A stretch of DNA of 64,000 bases from Aurantimonas marina. Its GTDB lineage: Bacteria > Pseudomonadota > Alphaproteobacteria > Rhizobiales > Rhizobiaceae. Position 1 is the first letter of the stretch. The number at the start of each line of letters is the position of its first letter. This document shows positions 15,809-24,879 of the stretch, in pieces. Location: assembly GCF_017183135.1 (NCBI RefSeq), contig NZ_JADDXW010000013.1, positions 1 through 64,000 on the forward strand, written 5' to 3'. The translations under genes and the position numbers were made by a program. The notes under the pieces were generated by a model. That model ran no database searches and was not told the DNA's origin. It saw nothing but the letters and a program-made list of their open reading frames with translations.

Positions 15809-17935
15809 ATGACTTCTTGGGCACGATTTGACCCATTGCGACGCCGGGACCTCATGGTGAAGATGGAAGCGGGGATTTGCCGGGTTCGCAAGGCGCGCCC
15901 GCAGATCCTGTTGGCCATGCTGATGGCCGTTCACGGACAGGGAGCAGTCGCGCAGGAAAAGGGAGACAATCTGCAGACGCTGAGCCAGGATCCGGCGCAA
16001 TGGGTGATGCCCGCCAAGAACTATGCGAGCACCCGCTACAGCGAACTTGACCAGATTGATACGGAGAATGTCGATCAGTTGCAATTGGCCTGGTCGTTTT
16101 CCAACGGCGTCAATCGAGGGCAGGAATCGATCCCGCTGGTTGTCGACGGCACCCTTTATATCGTTGGCCCGTTTCCCAACAACCTCTTTGCCCTAGACGC
16201 GACCACCGGCGATCTCAAATGGACCTATTCGCCGCCAACGCAGAAGGCGGCTCAAGGGGTAGCTTGCTGCGACGTCGTCAATCGCGGCGCAGCCTACAGC
16301 AACGGACGGATTTTCTATAACACGTTGGACAACAACACGGTAGCGGTCGATGCCAAGACCGGCAAGGAAGTATGGCACAGGAAGCTCGGGGAGATCAATC
16401 AGGGCCAGACGATGACGATGGCCCCCCTGGTCGTGAAGGGGAAGGTTCTCGTCGGCAATAGTGGCGGCGAGATGGGCGTTCGCGGGTGGCTGACGGCGCT
16501 CGACGAGAACACCGGCGAAATAATTTGGCGCGCCTACCACACCGGCTCCGACGCGGACGTTCTGATTGGCGACGATTTTCAGGCGCCGTACGACTGGATG
16601 AGAGGAAAAGATCTCGGCATCAAGACCTGGCCTGCCGATCGCTGGCGCATCGGCGGCGGTACGGCGTGGGGCTGGATTTCCTACGATCCGGAGCTCGACC
16701 TGATTTTCTACGGAACCGGCAATCCCGGCCCATGGAACTCCAATCAGCGTGAGGGAGACAATCTCTGGACGACGACGATCTTCGCACGCGATCCGGATAC
16801 CGGCATGGCGAAATGGGCCTATCAGACCTCACCGCACGATCTGTGGGACCACGATGGCGTCAACGAAATCCTGCTGCTCGACCTGGAGATTGACGGCAAA
16901 CCTCGTAAGGTGGCGCTACGACCGGGCCGAACCGGTTACATGTACCTTCTCGACCGGACCAACGGGAAGCTGATCTCGGCCGAGCCGTTCGACACGGTGA
17001 CGGCCTACAAGGGCGTCGACCTTGCTACCGGCCGGATCATTCCGAACGAGGAAAAAAAGCCATCGGTCGGTCGGCTGGTGCAGGACGTCTGCCCGGCGCC
17101 GCCGGGAGCCAAAGATTGGCAGCCGACCGCCTGGTCGCCGCGGACGCAGTTGCTCTACGTTCCGCACCAGCATCTTTGCGCGAACCTGAAAATGTCCGAG
17201 GTCGGCTATATCGCTGGCACGCCGTATCTCGGCGCTACTGCGGACATGTATGCCGGGCCAGGGGACGGATACAGGGGCGAGTTCATGGCCTGGGATCCTG
17301 TCAAGCAGAAGAAGGTGTGGGCGATCCAGGAAAAGTTTCCCGTGTGGTCCGGCACTACAGTCACGGCCGGTGATATCGCGTTCTACGGCACGATGGATCG
17401 CTGGTTTAAGGCCGTGAACGCCAAGACCGGCGAAGTGCTGTGGAAGTTCCGCGCTCCTTCGGGCTTCATCGGTCAGCCCTCTACATACCAGGGGTCGGAT
17501 GGACGGCAATACGTCGCGATCCTATCCGGCGTCGGCGGCTGGGCCGGTGCGCTCGCGGTGGCGGAGATCGATCCGCGGGTACGCAACGGGGCACTGGGCT
17601 TTGTGGGAGCGACCCAGGATCTACCAGCTTACACGACCGGCGGCAGCACGCTCTTGGTGTTCGCGCTGCCGGAGCAACCGGGTGCGGCGGCCGGGCGGAA
17701 GTCCGGCGGCGCCGATCCAGCCGCGAAAGCAGCCGAATCGGCACCTGGTTCCGAAACCAAGGAAGCCAGCGGTGCGTCGCCGAACGCGTCACCTGACAAG
17801 TCGGACGACACCGACACCGGATTGGCGGAGGCGGTCAGCGGCCCGGCGTCTGCCGATGCACCACCAAGCGTCGCACCGCGCAGCGAGAACCCCAAGGGTC
17901 CCGTAGGGGAGGAATTCAATGCGCCCGCGGACTAG
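15809..17935 (+). CDS. xoxF: Lanthanide-type PQQ-dependent methanol/alcohol dehydrogenase (XoxF)
   Basis: 708 residues. A periplasmic eight-bladed propeller quinoprotein that oxidises methanol (to formaldehyde or formate) and reduces a cytochrome c. The signal peptide ends near GQGAVAQE (about residue 50). Hallmarks: vicinal disulfide C153-C154, metal ligands E221 (GGEMG) and N305 (TGNPG), catalytic D347 and the extra D349 in WDHDG. That extra Asp distinguishes lanthanide XoxF from calcium MxaF, which has Ala there. Trp-docking repeats such as DAKTGKEVW recur. After the usual end (VFALPEQ, about residue 635) there is an unusual tail of about 70 residues rich in Ala, Ser, Pro and Asp. It overlaps xoxJ by 17 bp. 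The first 30 residues are long for a signal, so an internal start (15854) is possible. Confidence 0.94.
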   Translation: MTSWARFDPLRRRDLMVKMEAGICRVRKARPQILLAMLMAVHGQGAVAQEKGDNLQTLSQDPAQWVMPAKNYASTRYSELDQIDTENVDQLQLAWSFSNGVNRGQESIPLVVDGTLYIVGPFPNNLFALDATTGDLKWTYSPPTQKAAQGVACCDVVNRGAAYSNGRIFYNTLDNNTVAVDAKTGKEVWHRKLGEINQGQTMTMAPLVVKGKVLVGNSGGEMGVRGWLTALDENTGEIIWRAYHTGSDADVLIGDDFQAPYDWMRGKDLGIKTWPADRWRIGGGTAWGWISYDPELDLIFYGTGNPGPWNSNQREGDNLWTTTIFARDPDTGMAKWAYQTSPHDLWDHDGVNEILLLDLEIDGKPRKVALRPGRTGYMYLLDRTNGKLISAEPFDTVTAYKGVDLATGRIIPNEEKKPSVGRLVQDVCPAPPGAKDWQPTAWSPRTQLLYVPHQHLCANLKMSEVGYIAGTPYLGATADMYAGPGDGYRGEFMAWDPVKQKKVWAIQEKFPVWSGTTVTAGDIAFYGTMDRWFKAVNAKTGEVLWKFRAPSGFIGQPSTYQGSDGRQYVAILSGVGGWAGALAVAEIDPRVRNGALGFVGATQDLPAYTTGGSTLLVFALPEQPGAAAGRKSGGADPAAKAAESAPGSETKEASGASPNASPDKSDDTDTGLAEAVSGPASADAPPSVAPRSENPKGPVGEEFNAPAD

Positions 17936-18743
17936 CTTGCGCGATATCGTCTGCTGCCTCACGGCCTTCGCCGCAGTTGTTGCGCCAGCTTTTGCGCAGT
18001 CGCCGGCGGAGGAGGGGAGTGGAACATTGCGTGTCTGTGCCGACCCTAACAATCTTCCTTTTTCCGATCGCAACGGCAAGGGATTCGAGAACAAACTGGC
18101 CGAGCTGGTCGCCGACGATATCGGCATGGCCGTTTCTTATAAGTGGTGGGCGCAGCGGCGTGGGTTCATCCGCAATACGTTGAAGGCCGGAACGTGCGAC
18201 GTCATTATGGGGGTGCCGGCGCTCGACATGATCGGCCTCACCCGCAGCTACTACAGCTCCACCTATGTGCTCGTTAGCCGCGTCGACAAGGGATACGAAT
18301 TCAGCTCGCTACAGGCGCCGGAATTACGCGACCTGAAGATCGGGGTGCACTTGATTGGAGACGATGGCGCGAACACCCCGGCGGTGCAGGTCCTCGGCGA
18401 TCTGGGTATCGTCGAGAATGTCGTCGGCTACCCGATCTATGGCGACTACCGCGAGGATTCGCCGCCCCTGCGCGTCTTGAAGGACGTCGTAGATGGGAAG
18501 ATCGACATGGCCATCGTCTGGGGGCCACTGGCTGGATATTTCGCGAAGACGACTGCCGCGCCACTGAAGGTCACTCCGATCACCGGAGCCGAGGCATTTC
18601 TGCCTTTCGTCTTTCAGTTCTCGATCGCCATGGGTGTCCGCAAGGACGATCAAGCTTTGCAAAGCAAATTGAACGAGGTGATCTCACGAAAACGCCCCGA
18701 AATCGAAGCGATTCTCGATGAATATGGTGTGCCCCGGCTATGA
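17919..18743 (+). CDS. xoxJ: Quinoprotein-associated periplasmic binding protein XoxJ
   Basis: 274 residues with a signal peptide (LTAFAAVVAPAFAQS). The fold is that of a family 3 solute-binding protein: RVCADPNNLPFSDRNGKGFE near the N-terminus, then GTCDVIMGVPALDMIGLTRS. XoxJ/MxaJ proteins are thought to bind and activate the dehydrogenase rather than feed a transporter, and no permease gene is nearby, which fits. It starts inside the end of xoxF and its TGA overlaps the ATG of xoxG (ATGA). Confidence 0.92.
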   Translation: MRPRTSLRDIVCCLTAFAAVVAPAFAQSPAEEGSGTLRVCADPNNLPFSDRNGKGFENKLAELVADDIGMAVSYKWWAQRRGFIRNTLKAGTCDVIMGVPALDMIGLTRSYYSSTYVLVSRVDKGYEFSSLQAPELRDLKIGVHLIGDDGANTPAVQVLGDLGIVENVVGYPIYGDYREDSPPLRVLKDVVDGKIDMAIVWGPLAGYFAKTTAAPLKVTPITGAEAFLPFVFQFSIAMGVRKDDQALQSKLNEVISRKRPEIEAILDEYGVPRL

Positions 18744-19474
18744 CAAGCAACAGGCCATCATGTCCCCATGGGAGTGGAACGGAGGCTGGGATGGAGACCC
18801 AAAAGACGGGAAAGTGGACCGCGTGTCCCGCTGGCAAGACTTTCGCCGGGGTTGCGCTGGCAATCTTGGCCGGCCTCGATAGCGGTCATGCGCAGGAAAA
18901 AGCGGAACTTCCATCCCTCGAGCAGGATCTGGGCCGGTTTGGAGGGAGCGGCGAAATCGCGCGGGTCCCGGTGACGAAGCTGTTCCCCGGCGACGTAGCG
19001 GCGGGGCCCGACAATGTCAGCCCCGTCGAAAACGATCCCGCCGCCGTTGAAAGGGGAATGCTCTACTTCAACCAGTTTAATTGCGTCGGGTGCCACGCAG
19101 CCAACGGAGCGGGAGGGATGGGTCCGTCGTTGAGCAATGCGTCCTTCACTTACGGAGACAAACCGGAACAGATCTTCCTGACCATTCTACAGGGTCGCCC
19201 GAATGGCATGCCGACGTTCGGTGGCATGCTTCCAGATGAGGTTATCTGGGATCTGGTCGCCTACATCGGACAGATCAGCAAAGAGCCGTCCGGGGAATGG
19301 GGCAAGACCACCTCGGTCGACGGCTTCAAAATCGAACAGGTTCCGGCGGAATACCTGTCGACGAGCGACCCTTGGGAATACAAGACACCCTTCAGCTACG
19401 GTCAGAAGCCCTATGAGAAGACCAAGGGTGCGCCTTCGCTGGAGTCGCCGGCCGCCGGGGCGCCACCGAAATGA
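18740..19474 (+). CDS. xoxG: Cytochrome c XoxG, electron acceptor of XoxF
   Basis: 244 residues from the ATG at 18740 that overlaps the xoxJ stop; an ATG at 18791 would shorten the N-terminus to a more typical signal peptide (ALAILAGLDSGHAQE). One heme c site is seen, CVGCH, with MGPSLSN after it and a likely Met ligand in NGMPTFGGMLPDEVIWDLVA. The C-terminal 60 residues contain a DPWEYKTPFSYGQKPYE stretch. It would shuttle electrons from XoxF to the oxidase encoded next. Its TGA overlaps the coxB start. Confidence 0.92.
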   Translation: MTSNRPSCPHGSGTEAGMETQKTGKWTACPAGKTFAGVALAILAGLDSGHAQEKAELPSLEQDLGRFGGSGEIARVPVTKLFPGDVAAGPDNVSPVENDPAAVERGMLYFNQFNCVGCHAANGAGGMGPSLSNASFTYGDKPEQIFLTILQGRPNGMPTFGGMLPDEVIWDLVAYIGQISKEPSGEWGKTTSVDGFKIEQVPAEYLSTSDPWEYKTPFSYGQKPYEKTKGAPSLESPAAGAPPK

Positions 19475-20526
19475 TGGGCGGCGGCGAAAGGGTGAGGTGG
19501 CGCGGCGCGTTCCTGGCGGCGGGAGTGGGCGTCCTGGGGGGGACGGCGGGCGCCGCAGCGCAGACGCCCATGTCTTACCTTCGTTCGTTCGGGCCGAAGG
19601 GGGAGGTCACCGTCACGCTGATGTGGGGGCTGCTCGCCCTATCCATTGGCGTCGTGGTCATCATCAGCATCCTCGTCCTGTTCGGAGCGCTTCGGCGACG
19701 AAGCTTTCCTGCCTTTCGCCCAGGCGAGGTTCTTCCGGTCACGCGATCGCCGGGTGGACTGGGATGGATCTATTTCGGAATCGCTCTTACCACCACGATC
19801 CTCATCGGCCTGACGGTATGGACTGTGGCGGTGATGGCGGCGATCGAGGAGCCTGCCGAGGAGCCCCGCTTCACGATTGAAATCACCGGGCAGCAATGGT
19901 GGTGGGAGGCACGCTATCTGGACAGGGAGAATCCCTTCCGCGAATTCGAGACCGCCAATGAGTTGCATATCCCCGTCGGCGAGCCGGTACGCATAAAGCT
20001 CCGAACCAAAGACGTGATCCACTCATTCTGGGTCCCCGCGCTCGGCGGCAAGACGGATCTCATCCCCGGTCAGGTCAACACGACATGGCTCCAGGCCGAC
20101 CATGCAGGCGTTTACCGCGGCCAGTGCGGGGAATATTGCGGGGCCCAGCACGCGAAGATGGCGTTGAAGGTCTTCGCCGACGAGCCGTCGCAGTTCGCGG
20201 CGTGGTGGAACGGGCAATTAAAGCCGGCAGAAACCCCGCCCGAGGGACAGACGGTGGTACGATCCGGTGCGGAGCGGTTCCGATTGCGTTGCGGCGCCTG
20301 TCACGCAGTTCGGGGCACTCTGGCAGGCGGCGACCTTGGGCCGGACCTGACGCATCTGATGAGCCGGACCTCGATCGCGGCGGTCACGCTGCCGAACACG
20401 GTGGGCGACCTCTCTGGCTGGATCGCCGACCCGCAACACATCAAGCCGAAAAGCAAAATGCCCAAACTGGAACTTTCGGGGCCCGAGCTTGCAGCCATTC
20501 GAAGCTATCTGCTGACCCTCGAATGA
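19471..20526 (+). CDS. coxB: Heme-copper oxidase subunit II with fused cytochrome c domain
   Basis: 351 residues. Signal peptide, two membrane helices, a cupredoxin domain and a C-terminal cytochrome c domain, the caa3-type layout. The aromatic patch is ITGQQWWWEARY. The CuA ligands are H (DVIHSFWVPAL) and CGEYCGAQHAKM. The heme c site is CGACHAVRG (about residues 270-278), with a candidate Met in KSKMPKLELSG. It accepts electrons from cytochrome c on the periplasmic side. The ATG at 19471 overlaps the xoxG stop, and its TGA overlaps the coxA ATG, showing a single coupled unit. Confidence 0.94.
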   Translation: MMGGGERVRWRGAFLAAGVGVLGGTAGAAAQTPMSYLRSFGPKGEVTVTLMWGLLALSIGVVVIISILVLFGALRRRSFPAFRPGEVLPVTRSPGGLGWIYFGIALTTTILIGLTVWTVAVMAAIEEPAEEPRFTIEITGQQWWWEARYLDRENPFREFETANELHIPVGEPVRIKLRTKDVIHSFWVPALGGKTDLIPGQVNTTWLQADHAGVYRGQCGEYCGAQHAKMALKVFADEPSQFAAWWNGQLKPAETPPEGQTVVRSGAERFRLRCGACHAVRGTLAGGDLGPDLTHLMSRTSIAAVTLPNTVGDLSGWIADPQHIKPKSKMPKLELSGPELAAIRSYLLTLE

Positions 20527-22484
20527 AGGAACCCGCCGTGACCGTTGCACCCTACGTGAAGGCGCCGAGGACAGAGACCGTCAACCCCGCACTGGAGCGC
20601 AAGCTGCAGGCGCTCTGGGAAACCAAGCCGGGCCTCTTGGGCTGGATTTCGACCGTCGATCACAAGGAAATAGGCATTCGCTACATCGTGACGGCCTTCG
20701 CCTTTCTGGTGACGGGGGGCATCGAGGCCTTGATCATGCGGGTTCAGCTGGCGCAGCCCGAACAGCGGTGGTTGGGCCCCGAAGCGTATAACCAGCTGTT
20801 TTCGATGCACGGTATCACGATGATCTTCCTCTACGCGTTGCCGGTGCTGTCCGGCTTCAGCAACTATCTCTTTCCGCTGCTGCTCGGCAGTCGCGACATG
20901 GCGTTCCCCCGACTCAACGCGTTTTCGTACTGGATCTATCTCGCCTCGGGCCTTTTCCTTTACGCGAGCTTTCTCGTCGGGGCGGCGCCGAACGACGGCT
21001 GGTTCAACTATGCCCCCTATTCGCTTCGGCCGTACAATCCTGGGCTGAACATGGATTTCTACGCCCTCGGGATGATTTTCCTCGGGATTTCGACGACAGT
21101 GGGAGCGGCGAACTTCATCGTTACCGTCATGCGCACTCGTGCTCCCGGCATGGCGATCCACCGGCTACCCGTGATGATCTGGGGAACCACAACCATCTCG
21201 GTCGGCATCCTCTTGGCAACGCCGGCGGTCAGCCTGGCCTTCTTCCTGCTTTGGATGGATCGCCAGTTCGGCACCCATTTTTACGACCTCGCTGGTGGCG
21301 GCAAGCCATTGCTCTGGCAGCACCTCTTCTGGCTGTTCGCGCATCCCTGGGTCTACATCATCGTGCTCCCGGCGATGGGCATGGTGTCGGAGGGGCTGCC
21401 GGTGTTCTGCCGGCGGACCCTCGTCGCCTATCCGCTGGTAATCCTCGCCACCATCACCACAATGGCGCTGGGCTTCGGGGTTTGGGCACACCACATGTTC
21501 GCGACTGGAATTCCGTTCCTGGCCAGCAGCTATTTCAGCGGCGCGTCGTTCATTATTACCATCCCCAGCGCGGTGGCCGTGTTCGCCTGGATTGCGACGA
21601 TCTGGAGCGGACGCGTCGTGGTTGGGAGCGCGTTCCTCTACTTCGCCGGGTTCATCTCGATGTTCGTCATCGGCGGCGTCTCGGGCGTCATGACGGCGTC
21701 GGTTCCCGCCGACCTCCAACTCACCGATACCTATTTCGTGGTGGCGCATATCCATTACGTACTGATTGGCATCAACCTATTCGGAGTTCTCGGCGGGCTG
21801 CACTACTGGTTCCCGAAGATGACCGGTCGCCTGCTGGACGAGCGGCTGGGCCGCTGGACATTCTGGACGATCTTTTTCGGCTTCAATCTGGCCTTCCTCC
21901 CGATGCACTGGACCGGCCTCCTCGGCATGCCCCGGCGCGTCTACACCTATCCCGCCGACGTCGGCTGGACCACAGTCAACATGATATCCACGGCCGGGGC
22001 GTTTATCCTCGCGCTCGGTATACTTCTGCTACTGATTAATGTGGCCGTCAGCCGGCGCCGCGGCGCTGTCGCAGGACCTAATCCCTGGGATGCACCGTCG
22101 CTCGAGTGGGCGACATCCTCGCCACCGCCCCCCTACAACTTTGCGGTCATCCCGTCGGTTAAGAGCCGTCATCCGCTGTGGGAGGAGGGTCTCGGCGAAG
22201 GTAGCGGCCGCTCCTCCATACAGCGGGGGCTGGCCCTCAACGACGGCAAGGAAACCATCGGAACCACGGTGATCGATGCGCGACCCGATGTCGTCCTCAA
22301 GATGCCCGAGGACGATCCTTGGCCATTTCTGGTGACCATCGCTCTGACGGTTGGATTCACCGCCCTGCTTCTGCACTGGTGGTGGGTCGGGGTGGCCGCC
22401 GGTGTCGCCGTCATCGGCTGTACGGTCAGCTGGCTATGGCCGCGGGCGGATCTTGGACAGACATCAGGAGCGACCTATGAATGA
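20523..22484 (+). CDS. coxA: Heme-copper oxidase subunit I, variant lacking usual channel Glu and Lys
   Basis: 653 residues; twelve core helices plus two more near the C-terminus (about 595-640). Catalytic residues are present: H96 (SMHG), H274 and Y278 (FAHPWVY), H323-H324 (WAHHMF) and H409/H411 (VVAHIHYV). The D-channel entrance Asp is kept (D125, GSRDMAFPR). In the motif usually read GHPEVY the Glu is W276, and in PTGIKxFSW the Lys is A352 (PSAVAVFAW). This is therefore a non-canonical oxidase that should reduce oxygen but may pump protons differently. A long frame opening at 20085 is only overlap with coxB; the ATG at 20523 overlaps its stop. Confidence 0.93.
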   Translation: MKEPAVTVAPYVKAPRTETVNPALERKLQALWETKPGLLGWISTVDHKEIGIRYIVTAFAFLVTGGIEALIMRVQLAQPEQRWLGPEAYNQLFSMHGITMIFLYALPVLSGFSNYLFPLLLGSRDMAFPRLNAFSYWIYLASGLFLYASFLVGAAPNDGWFNYAPYSLRPYNPGLNMDFYALGMIFLGISTTVGAANFIVTVMRTRAPGMAIHRLPVMIWGTTTISVGILLATPAVSLAFFLLWMDRQFGTHFYDLAGGGKPLLWQHLFWLFAHPWVYIIVLPAMGMVSEGLPVFCRRTLVAYPLVILATITTMALGFGVWAHHMFATGIPFLASSYFSGASFIITIPSAVAVFAWIATIWSGRVVVGSAFLYFAGFISMFVIGGVSGVMTASVPADLQLTDTYFVVAHIHYVLIGINLFGVLGGLHYWFPKMTGRLLDERLGRWTFWTIFFGFNLAFLPMHWTGLLGMPRRVYTYPADVGWTTVNMISTAGAFILALGILLLLINVAVSRRRGAVAGPNPWDAPSLEWATSSPPPPYNFAVIPSVKSRHPLWEEGLGEGSGRSSIQRGLALNDGKETIGTTVIDARPDVVLKMPEDDPWPFLVTIALTVGFTALLLHWWWVGVAAGVAVIGCTVSWLWPRADLGQTSGATYE

Positions 22485-23094
22485 GATCGTTCTTGACCCG
22501 GGCGGCACAGCGGACACAAAGCCCCTGCCGGTCGGCAGCGTGGGGCATCGCGCGTCTGGATGGTGGGGCATGATGACCTTGATTCTCACCGAAGGGCTCC
22601 TGTTCGCCTATCTTTTGTTCACCTACTTCTATCTTGCCGCCAACTCCGACGGAAACTGGTTGCCGGACGAGTTGCCCTCTTTCAAGCTGTCTGGCCCGAA
22701 TACGTTGATCCTGATCGCCAGCAGTGTGGCGGTCTGGTTTGGTGAGCGAGGTGCCAAAAGGGGTTCGCGAGCCCAACTTGTCATTGGGTTGGCCGTAGGC
22801 TTTTCCTTGGGCACTGTGTTTACGGGGATTCAGATCAAGGAGTGGATCGACAAGCCGTTTTCCCTCGCCGCTCATTCCTATGGGTCGACTTATTTTACGA
22901 TAACCGGTTTCCACATGGCCCATGTCGCGGCGGGGTTGTTGATGCTCGGTGTTCTGACGCTGTGGTCGGTGATGGGTTATTTCGACCGTCGACGCCTAGC
23001 GCCGGTCTCGATCGGAGCGGTCTACTGGCATTTTGTCGACGTAGTCTGGCTGGCGGTGTTCTTCACCTTCTATGTCACGCCATATCTGAGGTGA
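22477..23094 (+). CDS. coxC: Heme-copper oxidase subunit III
   Basis: 205 residues with five predicted membrane helices, the short form of subunit III that lacks the first two helices of the mitochondrial type. The helix TEGLLFAYLLFTYFYL, the block GSTYFTITGFHMAHVAAGLL and the C-terminal YWHFVDVVWLAVFFTFYVTP are diagnostic. The ATG at 22477 lies inside the end of coxA (8-bp overlap). It probably stabilises subunit I and lines the oxygen or proton route. Confidence 0.93.
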   Translation: MNEIVLDPGGTADTKPLPVGSVGHRASGWWGMMTLILTEGLLFAYLLFTYFYLAANSDGNWLPDELPSFKLSGPNTLILIASSVAVWFGERGAKRGSRAQLVIGLAVGFSLGTVFTGIQIKEWIDKPFSLAAHSYGSTYFTITGFHMAHVAAGLLMLGVLTLWSVMGYFDRRRLAPVSIGAVYWHFVDVVWLAVFFTFYVTPYLR

Positions 23095-23097
23095 CCT

Positions 23098-23538
23098 ATG
23101 ACTGACCGGCAATTGGAAGCTATCGGCCAGGAGGATACCGCACGGCGACATCCCGGCGGCGGTGGGCCAGCGGTCATGCTTGCCGCCGCTCCGGGTCTAT
23201 GGATACTGCAATTGCTCGCGGGCTCGGCGATCGCGAGCTCCGCGTGCGGCGCGGGGGACGGCCCCCCGCTTGCTGCTTCGGGTAACGGCTGGGCGTATCC
23301 TGCGCTTGTCGGAATTAATCTCGGCGCGCTGCTGCTCGCCTTGCTGGCACTGTCACTGTCCCAGGTCCGCCTGCGCCGGACTGAAAGAGCGCCGAGCCCA
23401 GGCGATGACGAAATGGGGACAAACGGGCCAACGCGCTTTCTTTTGGGATGGGCGCTTGGGACGAGTGTCCTGTTCGCGGTGGCGATCGGTGTCAACACGA
23501 TCGGAATATTCTGGGTGGGCCTATGCGGCGCAAACTGA
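23098..23538 (+). CDS. Small membrane protein of the xox-cox unit
   Basis: 146 residues with three predicted membrane segments (about 27-48, 65-88 and 112-138). It starts 3 bp after coxC and overlaps the next gene by 16 bp, so it is part of the same message. I do not recognise the family. Position after subunit III suggests a subunit IV-like or assembly role, but the sequence shows no clear similarity to known subunit IV forms. Confidence 0.7.
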   Translation: MTDRQLEAIGQEDTARRHPGGGGPAVMLAAAPGLWILQLLAGSAIASSACGAGDGPPLAASGNGWAYPALVGINLGALLLALLALSLSQVRLRRTERAPSPGDDEMGTNGPTRFLLGWALGTSVLFAVAIGVNTIGIFWVGLCGAN

Positions 23539-23909
23539 CGAGATCGGTTCGGTTGGCGGTGAGCGTGGGCGTCGTTGTCACGCTCGCCGCATGCCAGGAC
23601 TCCGGCGCTAAGAATCGTGCGGCCGCAATCGGTGACGCTGACGTTGGCGCCACTTTGATCGGGCGGTATGGCTGCGGCAGCTGTCATGAAATCCCCGGAA
23701 TCGAGAATGCCCGCGGTCTGGTGGGGCCGCCGCTGGACCATATGGGGCGGCGAATTTATCTAGCTGGAATGCTGCCCAACACGCCCGCTAATATGGTGCA
23801 ATGGCTCCGTGACCCCCAGGCCATCGTTCCCGGCAACGCTATGCCCGATATGGGATTGAGCCGACGGGAGGCCGCGGACATCGCTGCTTATCTGTTCAAG
23901 CTCGATTAA
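23523..23909 (+). CDS. Cytochrome c, lipoprotein type
   Basis: 128 residues. The signal ends in a lipobox (TLAAC), so the protein is probably lipid-anchored at the outer face of the inner membrane. One heme c site is present, CGSCHEIPG, with the Met ligand likely in NAMPDMGLSRREAADIAAYL. It may carry electrons between XoxG and the cytochrome domain of CoxB, or act as an additional subunit (inference from position). The ATG at 23523 lies within the end of the preceding gene. Confidence 0.88.
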   Translation: MRRKLTRSVRLAVSVGVVVTLAACQDSGAKNRAAAIGDADVGATLIGRYGCGSCHEIPGIENARGLVGPPLDHMGRRIYLAGMLPNTPANMVQWLRDPQAIVPGNAMPDMGLSRREAADIAAYLFKLD

Positions 23910-24210
23910 CCAGGGCTCCGCCAATCGGAATCCAGCGGTGCTTCCGCAACTCCATGAGCGAGGTCCCCATGGATGGTCTCGTCCAGTCGGGTAAGCGCAG
24001 ATTGGCGCGGATGTCGGCCGGCGGCGAAGCCCGACTCTCGCTCAGAGCATGGTTTTGGGTCTGCTGAAATTATGGTGTCAAGGCGTTTTTGCGTGTTCAC
24101 GAAACTTTGGAACGCCCGCGCCAGGCGAGTCCTTCCGGGCGGGGGTGGATCCGAGAATCGCGGCGGGCCAACCGCCCTCTTTCAGGTTTTAGCGATGGTG
24201 AAGATGAGGG
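23910..24210. other. Intergenic region before ctaG
   Basis: 301 bp without a convincing gene, RNA or terminator. Short frames on both strands lack ribosome sites and protein-like composition. It may hold a promoter for ctaG. Confidence 0.4.
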
Positions 24211-24879
24211 ATGCAGATCCTGTCTACCTTTGTGAGAAATGACGGTTGGAGCAGATGCTTCCGTGCATGGCCGCTGATATTTGGCGTAATGCTCTTGTGC
24301 GGGCTCTGGCTGGGTCCACTCACCGAACTTAGCGGCCGCGTCTTCTCGCTCCATATGATTCTGCATTTGGCGACGGTCTCTATCGCCGCGCCGCTCATCG
24401 CGATTGGATTATCTCGGATCGGTTTGGGGCTACAGACGGTCCGGCCGGGAATCAAACCCGCGATCGCCGCCTCAGCCTTCGACATGTTCATGATTTCGGT
24501 CTGGCATGCCCCTGCGCTACATGAGGCCGCGGCGCGTCACACAGGGGTCTTCGTATTCCAACAAGTGAGCTTTCTGACGGGGGCTCTCTTGGTCTGGGCG
24601 ATCAGCTTCGCAGGCCGGGCCAGGGGTAATGCCGCGATTGGGGCCTTCGCACTCCTGGCCACCTTCATGCACATGACGATGCTGGGTGTGCTGATCGCCC
24701 TTGCGCCCGACCTAATTTATGCCCCAGATGTATGCATCGGCGCCTTCGGTCTCGATCCATTGCGGGACCAGAAGTTGGGTGGGGTATTGATGGCCGTCTT
24801 CGGCGGATTTTCATATCTCGTTGGGGGTCTGGTGCTGATGCGGAGACTCATCGGCGACCGGGAAACAGCGTCGACCTAA
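24211..24879 (+). CDS. ctaG: Cytochrome c oxidase assembly protein, caa3-type CtaG family
   Basis: 222 residues with about six membrane helices. The segment FSLHMILHLATVSIAAPLIA and the pair VWHAPALHEAA and TFMHMTMLGVLIALAP are typical of the caa3_CtaG family, which helps assemble CuB in heme-copper oxidases. The N-terminus is shorter than usual and GAGGG-like bases lie too close to the ATG, so the exact start is uncertain. It lies 301 bp after the cytochrome gene and serves the oxidase encoded just upstream by inference. Confidence 0.85.
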   Translation: MQILSTFVRNDGWSRCFRAWPLIFGVMLLCGLWLGPLTELSGRVFSLHMILHLATVSIAAPLIAIGLSRIGLGLQTVRPGIKPAIAASAFDMFMISVWHAPALHEAAARHTGVFVFQQVSFLTGALLVWAISFAGRARGNAAIGAFALLATFMHMTMLGVLIALAPDLIYAPDVCIGAFGLDPLRDQKLGGVLMAVFGGFSYLVGGLVLMRRLIGDRETAST

